NCBI RefSeq assembly: GCF_007290395.2
Contig: NZ_CP041656.2
Location: 434,001 to 498,000, forward strand
Source of the DNA: Bradyrhizobium cosmicum
GTDB taxonomy: Bacteria > Pseudomonadota > Alphaproteobacteria > Rhizobiales > Xanthobacteraceae
DNA length: 64,000 nucleotides
Direction: 5' to 3'
Shown here: positions 44,163 through 51,907 of the stretch, in pieces
Layout: each line of letters begins with the position of its first letter
Position numbering within the stretch: position 1 is the first letter of the stretch
The notes under the pieces: generated by a model
What the model was told of the DNA's origin: nothing
The model's input: the letters and a program-made list of their open reading frames with translations, nothing else
Databases searched by the model: none
Position numbers and translations under genes: made by a program

Positions 44163-45893
44163 CTACCCCCGTCCCGCCATCGCCCGCTTCGCTACCGCCA
44201 GTCCCATCAGCACGAACGCCGACGTCACCTCCGGTCCGCCCACCAGAATCCGTGTCGGCGTCTTCATCTTGTTCCATTCATAGGCGCGAAACGGGCCGCG
44301 GCGGCCGCCTTCGCCGAGGCTGGCGACGATCACGTTCAGCGCCGGCGCGAACGCACGCGGGTCGGCGCCGAGATGGCCGAGCGCGATCAGCGCCAGCGCC
44401 GCGTCGAACACGTTCATCTCGGCGGCCATCAGCTCGCCCTTGACGTAGGAGAGCACGCGGTGGCGGATGAAGTCGAAATCGCCGTTGGGGTCGATCGCGG
44501 CCTGCGCCGCCAGCGGCAGCGCCAGGAAGGCTGCATAGCAGCGGCCGAAATAGGCGCTGTAGAGCTCCGGCAGATAATAGATGTGCGAGCGCGGATTGGC
44601 GAAGGCGCCGCTGGCGGCGAGCCGCTTCTGGAAACCGATGATGCGATGCACGGTGGCCAGTCGCGCCGGCGTCTCCAGGATCTTCCAGCGCGCAAGGTTA
44701 CGAAAGCTCACCTCGAGAATGTCGAGATTGAGCGTCGGATCGAGATCGTTGCCGTAAGGGCGCTCGCCTTTGAGATTGTCGATCCAGGTCGCGACCCCGC
44801 CCTCGTAGTCGATGTTGTCGTTGATCGGCACCGTCACGCGGGGCTCGTTGACGCCGGCGCGTACCTGGTAGGCCGAATAGAAATCCAGCAGCGGCTGGTC
44901 GATGATCGGATCGCTGCAGCCGGCCTGCGTCGCCGCCGAGATTGAGCACGCCGTGGTGTCGCAATCCGGCACGTAGACGCCGAAGCCAAGCTCCTGCTTG
45001 ATCTGCGCGAAGAAGCGCGAAAAGCGCGGATGCGGCGCCGGCGCCAGTGCGGTGATGACGTTGAACCGCGCGCCGTCCAGGCCCTCGACCTCCTCGCGGC
45101 TGATGTTGACGCAGAAATCCACCATGTCGGCGATCGCGCGCTCTGCCGCGATCTTGTCGGCCGGCGAGGCGAGGCCGGTCTCGGCATAGCTCAGCAGTGC
45201 CTCGATGAAGAACGCGTCGTAATAGGCCGAGCGGTGCCGGATCTGCACCGGCTCCCACATTGGCTCGGCGATGCCGGTCCAGGGCGGATTGATGACGGCC
45301 CGTGCCGGCGATCGCGCGATGAAGACACGGGCGAGGTTGAACAGCAGCGAGGAATTCTTGTAGCCGCGCGCGTTCAGCCCCGTCAGCGCCATGGTCAGCT
45401 CGCGCCCGCGAAAATCGGGGTCGCCGATCAAATTGAAGGCGGCGTAGGTCGGCAGAAAGCCGTTTCGGCGGTACGAGCCGAGCAGATGCTGCGCGCAGTC
45501 GCGGATCACGCCGTCGATCTGCGCCTGGGGCGGTGCCGAGCCGGTGAACATTGCGGGGGGCGGTTTCGGATGGTCAAGCGCGATGCTGTCGACGAGATCG
45601 GCGACGGGCTGGCTGACCGCCGCCCAGTCGGGCTCGGCCTCGTCTCGGGCGTGCGCGAGCGCCGCGCGCAGTTTGCCGAGCTTCGCCTCGTCACGCAGCT
45701 CCGGCAGGCCGGCGCGTCGCAGCAGCACCCGCAGTGCGGGATTGCCGAGCGCAGTCTTGTAGAACTTGGCCAGATGCGGATCGCCGCTGGTGGTCGCAGA
45801 CAATACGGGATCGCAGACGTCATAAAGAGAGGGGCCGTCCTTCGGCGCCAGCAGCGCCCGGCAGGCGGCGCCGGCAAAGTAATGAAAGCTCAT
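44163..45893 (-). CDS. Unknown 576-residue protein, possibly alpha/alpha-barrel
   Basis: I do not recognise a firm family. The protein is soluble (no signal peptide), and the Ala/Leu helical pattern with repeated aromatic-rich helices suggests an alpha/alpha-barrel like terpenoid cyclases or glycosyl hydrolases. A PDCDTTACSI segment (residues 309-318) resembles the class II terpene cyclase motif DxDDTA with the fourth acidic residue replaced by Thr; this is a weak, motif-level similarity. Other distinctive parts are NPPWTGIAEPMWEPVQ (202-217) and NDNIDYEGGVATW. The start at 45893 has AGG 6 nt upstream. A CRP-like site lies 111 bp upstream. Confidence 0.7.
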   Translation of the reverse strand: MSFHYFAGAACRALLAPKDGPSLYDVCDPVLSATTSGDPHLAKFYKTALGNPALRVLLRRAGLPELRDEAKLGKLRAALAHARDEAEPDWAAVSQPVADLVDSIALDHPKPPPAMFTGSAPPQAQIDGVIRDCAQHLLGSYRRNGFLPTYAAFNLIGDPDFRGRELTMALTGLNARGYKNSSLLFNLARVFIARSPARAVINPPWTGIAEPMWEPVQIRHRSAYYDAFFIEALLSYAETGLASPADKIAAERAIADMVDFCVNISREEVEGLDGARFNVITALAPAPHPRFSRFFAQIKQELGFGVYVPDCDTTACSISAATQAGCSDPIIDQPLLDFYSAYQVRAGVNEPRVTVPINDNIDYEGGVATWIDNLKGERPYGNDLDPTLNLDILEVSFRNLARWKILETPARLATVHRIIGFQKRLAASGAFANPRSHIYYLPELYSAYFGRCYAAFLALPLAAQAAIDPNGDFDFIRHRVLSYVKGELMAAEMNVFDAALALIALGHLGADPRAFAPALNVIVASLGEGGRRGPFRAYEWNKMKTPTRILVGGPEVTSAFVLMGLAVAKRAMAGRG

Positions 45894-46317
45894 GAAATAC
45901 CTGGTCGCGGGGCCTCGGCCGGGGGCCGGCCGGCACGCTCCCACCTGCGTGCCACCCCCTGCAAGTCTTTGAAAAGGCTACCCGGATTCGCAGGAAATAC
46001 AAATGTGAGGGATCTCACGGAAAAACCCGGCACGAGGGCTGCATATTTGACCCCCGGAAGGCTACGGGGATCGGGAAAATGCGCAAATTGTGTCCGCTGA
46101 ATTAATTAATACATTCAGTGGCTTAGCTCAAATTTTGGGCAATCTATTGCCGGGGAGGCGATATCCGGTTAAGGGTTTGTTTGGTGCGGCGCCGCAAATT
46201 GCGCGCAATTCGGGGGCACACCCCCGGCCAATCCCTCAAACCTGAAGACGCTATCGCGCTACTTAATCTGTGTGCGCGCGCTTGGCTGGTCTTTGGCACT
46301 GACAGGAATGAAGCGAG
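45894..46317. other. Divergent intergenic region
   Basis: A 424-bp gap between the unknown gene (minus) and the pseudo-caspase gene (plus). It holds the CRP-like palindrome described at 46004-46019 and an AT-rich stretch around 46098-46135 (GAATTAATTAATACATTCAG) that could contain a promoter. No further ORF with a ribosome binding site was found. Confidence 0.4.
46004..46019 (-). promoter_or_regulatory. CRP-like site TGTGA-N6-TCACG
   Basis: Nine of ten consensus half-site positions match (TGTGAGGGATCTCACG). It is about 111 bp upstream of the start at 45893 and 300 bp from the start at 46318, so regulation of the minus-strand gene is more likely. It is similar to the perfect site at 13262-13277. 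Confidence 0.45.
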
Positions 46318-47166
46318 ATGAATGTAAGGCAGCTCGACATTTCCCGACGCACGATCGCGGTGGCCGCAGCCCTCATCGGGACGGTCTCGCTCGTGATCGG
46401 CGCCCATGCTGCCCTCAACATGCGCGCGCTCGATGCCGCCAAGGCTGTCACGACCGACCAGGTCACCGGCTCGATCGGCCAGGCCTCGCGCCTCGCCCTC
46501 GTCATCGGCAATGGACATTATCCCGACGCCGGCGCGCCGCTGACACAGTCGATCAACGACGCCCGCGCGCTGTCCTCGTCGCTGCGCAGGAACGGCTTTG
46601 ACGTCGACATGGTGGAAGACGCGACCAGGGACGACATGGTCCGTGCCGTCAACCGCCTGAAGTCCCGGATCAAGCGCGACACCGTCGTCATGCTGTTCTT
46701 CGGTGGCTTCGGCGTGCAGGCCGGCCGCCAGAGCTACATGCTGCCGGTCGATGCCGTGATCTGGAAGGAAAGCGATGTCCGTCGCCAGGGCGTCTCCATC
46801 GACGGCGTGCTCGACATGATGAAGGAGCAGGGCGCCAAGGCCAAGCTCGTCGTCGTCGACGCCTCCCGCCGTAACCCCTACGAGCGCCGCTTCCGCTCCT
46901 ACAGCCACGGACTCGCGCCGATCAGCGCGTCCGACAACGCGCTGATCCTCACCTCGGCCTCGCCCGGCAAGGTCGCCGACGACGGCAAGGGCGAGCACAG
47001 CGTGCTGGTCAGCGAGCTGCTCGGCAATCTCAATGCGCAGGGCAGCGCCGAAAGCGTCTTCAACAAGACCCGCGTCGCCATCTCCCGCGCCTCCGAAGGC
47101 GATCAGGTCCCGACCGTCTCCTCATCGCTGCTCGAAGACGTTCATTTCGACGCAGCCGGCGGCTAG
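46318..47166 (+). CDS. Caspase-fold protein lacking both catalytic residues
   Basis: A 282-residue protein with a cleavable or anchoring N-terminal hydrophobic helix (13-34) and a C14 caspase-like domain (58-275). The family's RLALVIGNGHYPDAGAPLTQ and NDARALSSSLRRNGFDV are clear. The catalytic histidine of the GHG motif is Phe131 (FFGGFGVQ), and the catalytic cysteine of DACR is Ser183 (VVVDASRRNP). It therefore cannot act as a cysteine peptidase by the known mechanism and is probably an extracytoplasmic scaffold or binding protein. The frame is intact with normal codon use, so the losses look selected, not decayed. Not adjacent to any partner I can name. Confidence 0.88.
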   Translation: MNVRQLDISRRTIAVAAALIGTVSLVIGAHAALNMRALDAAKAVTTDQVTGSIGQASRLALVIGNGHYPDAGAPLTQSINDARALSSSLRRNGFDVDMVEDATRDDMVRAVNRLKSRIKRDTVVMLFFGGFGVQAGRQSYMLPVDAVIWKESDVRRQGVSIDGVLDMMKEQGAKAKLVVVDASRRNPYERRFRSYSHGLAPISASDNALILTSASPGKVADDGKGEHSVLVSELLGNLNAQGSAESVFNKTRVAISRASEGDQVPTVSSSLLEDVHFDAAGG

Positions 47167-47174
47167 TTTTTTTA

Positions 47175-47330
47175 CCCTCCCCTGGAGGGGGAGGGTCGAT
47201 CGCGCGAAGCGCGAGCGGGGTGGGGTGATCTCTCCACTCGGGCACCGCTTCCGTGGAGAGACTGTCACCCCACCCCGTCTCACATTTCGCTGCGCTCCAT
47301 GTGAGCCGACCCTCCCCCTCCAGGGGAGGG
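47175..47330. repeat. Composite palindromic intergenic repeat (family A, copy 2)
   Basis: Perfect 24-bp outer arms 47175-47198 / 47307-47330 (core CCTGGAGGGGGAGGG) plus inner inverted segments (GGGGTGGGGTGA / TCACCCCACCCC type, and TCTCTCCAC / GTGGAGAGA). Same nested plan and the same inner-arm sequences as the element at 2418-2523. It occupies the convergent gap between the pseudo-caspase and the efflux adaptor genes. Confidence 0.8.
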
Positions 47331-47354
47331 TGCAGCGTCACGCCGCAATAAATC

Positions 47355-48242
47355 CTACTTCGCCGCTTCCGCGGCCATCACCGGGCGCACCGGATCGCCT
47401 TCGCGGAGCAGCGCGCCGGCGCGGGCGACGACGATATCGCCTTCGTTGAGGCCTTCCCGCACCTCGATATTGCCGCCTGACATCAAACCGATCTCGACGC
47501 GCTTGGTTTCGACGCGGTTGCGGCGGATCACTTGCACCACGGTGCCGGCGGTCGAATATTGCACGGAGGTCAGCGGCACCGCGACGTTGCAGCTCTGTCC
47601 GGTCTTGATCAGCGCACGTCCGCTCGCATTCAGCAGCAGCCGCTTCTGAGAGGAGATGCCGATATAGACCAGGCCCTGCTGGATGTTGGGCTCGACGGTC
47701 GGCCCGATGCGGCGCACCTTGCCGTCGATGTCGCCGGCACCGGCAATGCGCACGGTGGTCGGCTGATTGATCGCCAGCTTTCTGATATCGGTGGTCGCCA
47801 CCAGGCCGACCAGATCGTATTCGCTGCGCGCCACGATCGTGAACAGCGCTTCGCCCTTGGCCGAGGCGAAGTTGCCGATCTGCGCGGTCGACGTCGCGAT
47901 CACACCCGCCACGGGGGCGGTGACCTGAAGCGAGCCGCCTTCCGGCAGCGCCAGCCGCGCCAGCACCTGGCCGGCCGTGGTGGTGTCGCCGGCTTCCGCC
48001 AGCAAGTCCGTGACCTTCAGGCCCGGACGTTCGGGCCGCACCGAGGCCGCCTCGCGCGCGATGATCGTGCCGGTCGCCTCGACGATGTCCGAGAAGCAGG
48101 ATTTTGCGACCTTCAGCACCGTGACCGCCGGCCCCTTGGGCGTGTCGTCATCGGCGGCGAGCACGGGCTCGGCGGACAGCAGCAGCAGCCCGGTGAGCGC
48201 AACGAGATGTCGGGAAAAGGAACGCGCAGGCAATGGACGCAT
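47355..48242 (-). CDS. Orphan efflux RND-type periplasmic adaptor (HlyD/MFP)
   Basis: A 295-residue exported protein: signal peptide (HLVALTGLLLLSAEPVLA, cleavage near residue 29), then barrel-sandwich (lipoyl-like) halves VEATGTIIAREAASVRPERP and PEGGSLQVTAPVAGVI joined by a very short hairpin, a beta-barrel domain, and a membrane-proximal domain. Adaptors of this type bridge an inner-membrane RND or ABC pump to an outer-membrane channel, but no pump gene is adjacent. The short hairpin and length (below the usual 350-400) suggest a minimal adaptor. Downstream of the beta-propeller gene on the same strand. Confidence 0.85.
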   Translation of the reverse strand: MRPLPARSFSRHLVALTGLLLLSAEPVLAADDDTPKGPAVTVLKVAKSCFSDIVEATGTIIAREAASVRPERPGLKVTDLLAEAGDTTTAGQVLARLALPEGGSLQVTAPVAGVIATSTAQIGNFASAKGEALFTIVARSEYDLVGLVATTDIRKLAINQPTTVRIAGAGDIDGKVRRIGPTVEPNIQQGLVYIGISSQKRLLLNASGRALIKTGQSCNVAVPLTSVQYSTAGTVVQVIRRNRVETKRVEIGLMSGGNIEVREGLNEGDIVVARAGALLREGDPVRPVMAAEAAK

Positions 48243-48405
48243 CGGTCATTCCGGTTGGGGCCTTGACGGCCTCATCGTTAGCAGAAGCGACCGCGGCGGG
48301 CCATGGTCCGGCCAGATGAGAATGCCGCAGGAGCAGGCGGCGCGATGCCGCCTGTTGAATTAGTCGCCGCGAAGGCCGAGAGGTTCGCTGGAGCGTTTAC
48401 CCTCC

Positions 48406-48420
48406 CCCTCCAGAGGAGGA
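48406..48420. terminator. Short hairpin after the beta-propeller gene
   Basis: CCTCC and GAGG-type arms around 48406-48420 form a small hairpin resembling a single arm of the family A repeat. It lies 5 bp beyond the stop of the minus-strand gene at 48426. It lacks a T-run, so terminator function is tentative. Confidence 0.25.
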
Positions 48421-48425
48421 TAAGC

Positions 48426-49568
48426 TCACGGCAGGCTCAAGAACTCCACCCAGTTCGGCTTCTTGCCGGTCGGATAGGATTTCAGCTTGGCCAGTGCGCC
48501 GCTGCTCTGGTCGATGGAATAGACCGTCATGCTGTCAGACATCTCGCCGACTGCGGCAAGGTAGCGCCCGGAGGGATCGATGTGGAAGCCGCGCGGCTGC
48601 TTCTCGGTCGGCACGCTGCCGAGCGTGGTCAGCCTGCCGCTTGTGCCGTCGACCTTGTAGCCGGTCAGCGTGTTGGTGGTGCGCTCGGAGGCATAGAGGA
48701 AGCGGCCGTCCGGCGTGATGTGGATGTCGGCGGCCCAGGGCTTTTGACCAGAGTCTTTGCCCGAGAAGCCTTCCGGCAGCGCAGTTGTGCGCTGGATCTC
48801 GTCCCAGGCGCCGCTTCTGGCCTCATAGGCAAATGCCGCGACGTCGCCGTTCAGCTCGTGGACGAGATAGACGAACTTGCCATTGGGATGGAACACGAAG
48901 TGCCGCGGCCCGGATTTCTCCGGCACCTTGATAACAGGCGGATCGTTCGGCGTCAGCGTGCCGGCTGTCGCATCGAAGGCGAAGGCCAGCACCTGGTCGG
49001 AGCCGAGATTGGTCGCGAACACGAAGCGGTTGTCGGGCGAGGGCAGGAAGGCGTGCGCGTTGAGTCCGGTCGGGATCACCTGCATCGGCTCGCCGACGAC
49101 GCCGCTCGCCTGCAGCGGATTGAGCGCGACCTTGTTGCCGCCGTAGGACGCGCTGAACAGGAATTTGCCGCCGCGATCGAATGCGATATTGGCCATGCTG
49201 TCGGCGAGCGGCCCGTTGCCGATATGGCTGAGCTGGCCCGTCCTGGGATCGATCGCAAAGCTCACCGCGAGAAAGGGCTGCGATCGGACGCCAGCAACCA
49301 GCACGCGGCGGTCGGGCGTGATCGCGAGCGGCGTCGAGGAGCCGGGCTTCTCGACGCCGGTGAAGGCGGCGGTCTGCACCGGCGTCATCTCGCCGCTCTC
49401 GGCCATCTTGAATACGCTGATGTCGTTGCTGTCGGCATTGCCGACATAGGCGAAGGTGTCGGTCATGCCGGCGCGAACTCCAGGAACGAGGGTAAGGAAG
49501 GCGAGGGCGGTGACGATCGCAGCGCGTGATGCGGCGCGGCGTGCCGGTCTGAACATGGATCTGAACAT
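48426..49568 (-). CDS. Exported seven-bladed beta-propeller, lactonase family
   Basis: A 380-residue protein with a signal peptide (ending near GVRAGMTD, about residue 34) and a six/seven-bladed propeller of the 6-phosphogluconolactonase (Pgl/YbhE) family: DTFAYVGNADSNDISVFKM, HPNGKFVYLVHEL, TPDGRFLYASERTTNTL and RGFHIDPSGRYLA are blade repeats. The family includes lactonases and muconate cycloisomerase-like proteins; the export signal argues against a role in the cytoplasmic pentose phosphate pathway. GAGGAGG lies 7 nt before the ATG at 49568. Substrate unknown. Confidence 0.85.
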   Translation of the reverse strand: MFRSMFRPARRAASRAAIVTALAFLTLVPGVRAGMTDTFAYVGNADSNDISVFKMAESGEMTPVQTAAFTGVEKPGSSTPLAITPDRRVLVAGVRSQPFLAVSFAIDPRTGQLSHIGNGPLADSMANIAFDRGGKFLFSASYGGNKVALNPLQASGVVGEPMQVIPTGLNAHAFLPSPDNRFVFATNLGSDQVLAFAFDATAGTLTPNDPPVIKVPEKSGPRHFVFHPNGKFVYLVHELNGDVAAFAYEARSGAWDEIQRTTALPEGFSGKDSGQKPWAADIHITPDGRFLYASERTTNTLTGYKVDGTSGRLTTLGSVPTEKQPRGFHIDPSGRYLAAVGEMSDSMTVYSIDQSSGALAKLKSYPTGKKPNWVEFLSLP

Positions 49569-49689
49569 GGGCGTCCTCCTCGAGCCGATGCGGGCTTGTT
49601 GTTTTGCCGGGGAGGATAACGGCAGGCGTGCCGCCGCACCAAATTCCAATGGGGATCGATCGATACCGAAATCGTATCGGTCGCGCGTG

Positions 49690-49827
49690 CTAGCGCACCG
49701 CCGCGGTCAAGTCGCGGGAGGGCGGACGCGGACCGGTCGGGTGGTCAGGCGGTCCGAGCACCGTCCAAACGGCCACCGCGACCAGGGCTGAGGTCAGGAT
49801 GGTCCAGGCAACGAGTCGGTCCCGCAT
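49690..49827 (-). CDS. Putative small membrane protein, 45 residues
   Basis: A short ORF (MRDRLVAWTILTSALVAVAV...) with one clear transmembrane helix and a Pro/Arg tail. A weak GGA is 12 nt upstream of the ATG at 49827; a longer in-frame start at 49872 exists. The family is unknown and the call is based on the clean hydrophobic segment and codon use. Confidence 0.4.
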   Translation of the reverse strand: MRDRLVAWTILTSALVAVAVWTVLGPPDHPTGPRPPSRDLTAAVR

Positions 49828-49956
49828 CAAGCCAAATCCGTCGATGAAAGCTCGATCTATCGTGCACCGCAAAAAGCGACGATCCTATGAACTCGTTCAC
49901 AGCAGAAAACAGCGCATGCGATACGAACGATTGCCGCGCCGGCGCATTGACCCCGC

Positions 49957-50133
49957 ATGTCCCGTGACAACGACCTCGAAGGCAAGCCCGACATGGGCGG
50001 CAAGCATGGCGGCCAGGCCGGCCAGCCCAAACCCCCCCCGCGCCCGCGCGAAGGCGCGCGGGATGGAGACGTCGTGGCAAAGCGCCACACCGGTCAAACC
50101 GATCGCACGTCACCGCCGACCAACAAGAAATAG
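49957..50133 (+). CDS. Putative small hydrophilic protein, 58 residues
   Basis: An ORF (MSRDNDLEGKPDMGGKHGGQ...) rich in Gly, Pro, Lys and Asp, ending TSPPTNKK. It looks like an intrinsically disordered small protein of the kind common in rhizobia. No convincing ribosome binding site is visible. It is separate from, and in a different frame to, the next small gene. Confidence 0.35.
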   Translation: MSRDNDLEGKPDMGGKHGGQAGQPKPPPRPREGARDGDVVAKRHTGQTDRTSPPTNKK

Positions 50134-50242
50134 CGCCGCGCTTCGCCCGCGCCACACCGTGCCGCAATCGCGCGGGGAACGGCAGCCTTGCCTTGCCGTT
50201 ACCTTGATCCCCGCGGGCGGTGGAGATCGAACGGAGGCTGGC

Positions 50243-50368
50243 ATGTTTTGGATCTATTGGAACACCGCCTGGTCGCTGATTATCAGCGGCATCATGGTCG
50301 CCACCATCGTCAGCCATCCCGACTCCGAATTCGCCGAAGTGCGTGCCGCAAAGCAGCGGCTGATGTGA
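50243..50368 (+). CDS. Small single-helix membrane protein, 41 residues
   Basis: MFWIYWNTAWSLIISGIMVA... is a compact membrane peptide with one transmembrane helix (about 4-23) and an acidic-to-basic tail (HPDSEFAEVRAAKQRLM). An excellent GGAGG lies 5 nt before the ATG. Too short for most annotation pipelines. Function unknown. Confidence 0.6.
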   Translation: MFWIYWNTAWSLIISGIMVATIVSHPDSEFAEVRAAKQRLM

Positions 50369-50584
50369 ACTTCGAGGCCTTCTGAGACGTTAGCTGACCG
50401 ATCGCTGGCCTCACCTTCGCGGTGAAGTCACGGTCCGAGGTCCGGTTTGGATTCGCCTCCGTTTCCGGGCCTCGTCCCCTCCGGGGTGACGTGACGTTTT
50501 AGCAGCGGCGAGATGCCGCGCCGAAACCCGACCGCTTGGAAGCGATCGGTCTCGGGCCGAAGGCCGCGACATGCGCCTGTCAGG

Positions 50585-50812
50585 CTAGTGGTGATGATGA
50601 CGCCAGTTGCCGCGTCCCCGGTACCAGCCATAGTGATGTCCGCGATTACGATGCCAGCCGCCATGGCCGTGACCATGGCCATGGCGAACCTGGATCAACG
50701 CGTCGCTCTGCGTGTCGGCCAAGGGAGCTATTCCCAGCCGCGCCGAAGCCGGCGATGACAATCCGATCGTCGCCATCACGGCCGCCGTTGCGGCCAGTCC
50801 CAAAAGTCTCAT
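50585..50812 (-). CDS. Exported His/Gly-rich small protein
   Basis: A 75-residue precursor: signal peptide (MRLLGLAATAAVMATIGLSS, cleavage near SASARLG) and a mature part ending in HGHGHGHGGWHRNRGHHYGW and a terminal HHHH, i.e. about one third histidine. Such peptides can bind Ni, Zn or Cu in the periplasm. AGGAGAG lies before the ATG at 50812. No metal transporter is adjacent, so a metal role is inferred from composition only. Confidence 0.7.
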   Translation of the reverse strand: MRLLGLAATAAVMATIGLSSPASARLGIAPLADTQSDALIQVRHGHGHGHGGWHRNRGHHYGWYRGRGNWRHHHH

Positions 50813-50894
50813 GGTCGTTCTCTCCTGCTGCTCTTCTGATCCCGGATCACATCGGGCACGCGGGGCCGGGTCCCCACGTATTCGAAGTTCGCTC

Positions 50895-51305
50895 TCACCA
50901 GCCGCTAAAGGCTTCACGGTGTTCGAAAGCCAAACGCCGCTCCGATGCGCCGCGGGCGGATCGAGAGGAGCGGCGGGCGTGCCGTGGTTTGGTGACATGT
51001 TCGGTGACGGCGCGTATCGGCGTCTCGGTCGCGTGGTCCTGCGTCATCATTGCAAGCGCTTCACGCGGCGGCTGCTCGTCGTGCGCGATGTCGGCGGTCA
51101 CGGAAGCCGCAGGGAGGGACGAACGATGCGAGACGTCGAACACGATCTTTTCAGGGACAGGACGGGTCGAGCTGATCCGGATGATGCTTCTGTCCACCTC
51201 GGCGGCCGAAATCGGCTCTACGGCAGGCGGAAGAAAATGGTCGGCGGCGAACAGCAGCGACAGCAATAGTCCGCCGGCGAAGACGAGATATTTGAGGATA
51301 GGCAT
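50895..51305 (-). CDS. Small exported or membrane-anchored hypothetical protein
   Basis: A 136-residue protein with an N-terminal hydrophobic segment (MPILKYLVFAGGLLLSLLFA) that is a signal peptide or anchor, followed by a polar, basic C-terminal part (HARRSSRSARGASERR). No domain recognised. It lies 82 bp upstream of the His-rich gene on the same strand, so the two might be cotranscribed. The start at 51305 is one of two in-frame ATGs. Confidence 0.6.
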   Translation of the reverse strand: MPILKYLVFAGGLLLSLLFAADHFLPPAVEPISAAEVDRSIIRISSTRPVPEKIVFDVSHRSSLPAASVTADIAHDEQPPREALAMMTQDHATETPIRAVTEHVTKPRHARRSSRSARGASERRLAFEHREAFSGW

Positions 51306-51532
51306 GAACACCCGCAATCGCGTCCCATGAAGCAGGACGCGGCGCTAACGGGAAAAACATGCAATCGTTCCAAAAGGATCATGTCGGGAGGATCGCATCA
51401 GTATAGCTGCTGCATAGATACTCCCGGCCAGAATTGGAACTTTATCGATACCCGCGTCGTTGTCGGGAAAAAGATGTAAATATCCCCGATCGCGGGCGGC
51501 ACCGCCTGGATACGACAACAGATTCAAATTGA

Positions 51533-51805
51533 ATGATGGACGACAAGAAATCGATCGAGGATGTTCTTTCAGGCCTGCGAATAGATTCCTCTGCCAGACC
51601 TTCCCAAGCCCCCCTCAGGAGTTTCGAGCATCTCAGCGATGAGGGCGTCCTGCGCCTCTACGACGGCATCCGCCGTCAGGTCGACGCGGACAGGGCACTC
51701 GGAGAGAAGTATCGCCTGGTCGGTGCCGCCGCCAGGGAGCGGGCGGAGCGCCTTCGTAAGGAAATCGTCGAACGCGGGTTGAAATTCACCCCGATCGTCT
51801 GGTAG
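51533..51805 (+). CDS. Small hypothetical protein, 90 residues
   Basis: A small soluble, helical, charged protein (MMDDKKSIEDVLSGLRIDSS..., ending ERGLKFTPIVW). The long Arg/Glu helix region (QVDADRALGEKYRLVGAAAR) suggests a coiled coil. No family recognised; probable real gene because codon use is normal. It precedes the CoA-transferase gene by 102 bp. Confidence 0.55.
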   Translation: MMDDKKSIEDVLSGLRIDSSARPSQAPLRSFEHLSDEGVLRLYDGIRRQVDADRALGEKYRLVGAAARERAERLRKEIVERGLKFTPIVW

Positions 51806-51843
51806 CCGCGCGCTACGCGCGTGTCGAAGGCGCGCCGCCTCGC

Positions 51844-51857
51844 TTGATCTAAATCAT
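51844..51857 (+). promoter_or_regulatory. FNR/FixK-like box TTGAT-N4-ATCAT
   Basis: TTGATCTAAATCAT matches the FNR/FixK consensus TTGAT-N4-ATCAA except for the last base. Its centre (51850.5) is 57 bp before the GTG start of the CoA-transferase, which would place a class II start site near 51892. This suggests low-oxygen control of the CoA-transferase. Confidence 0.45.
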
Positions 51858-51907
51858 CCGCACACGGCTGATTTGATGGAAAGTCCCGTGAAACCAGAGG
51901 GGTTCAC

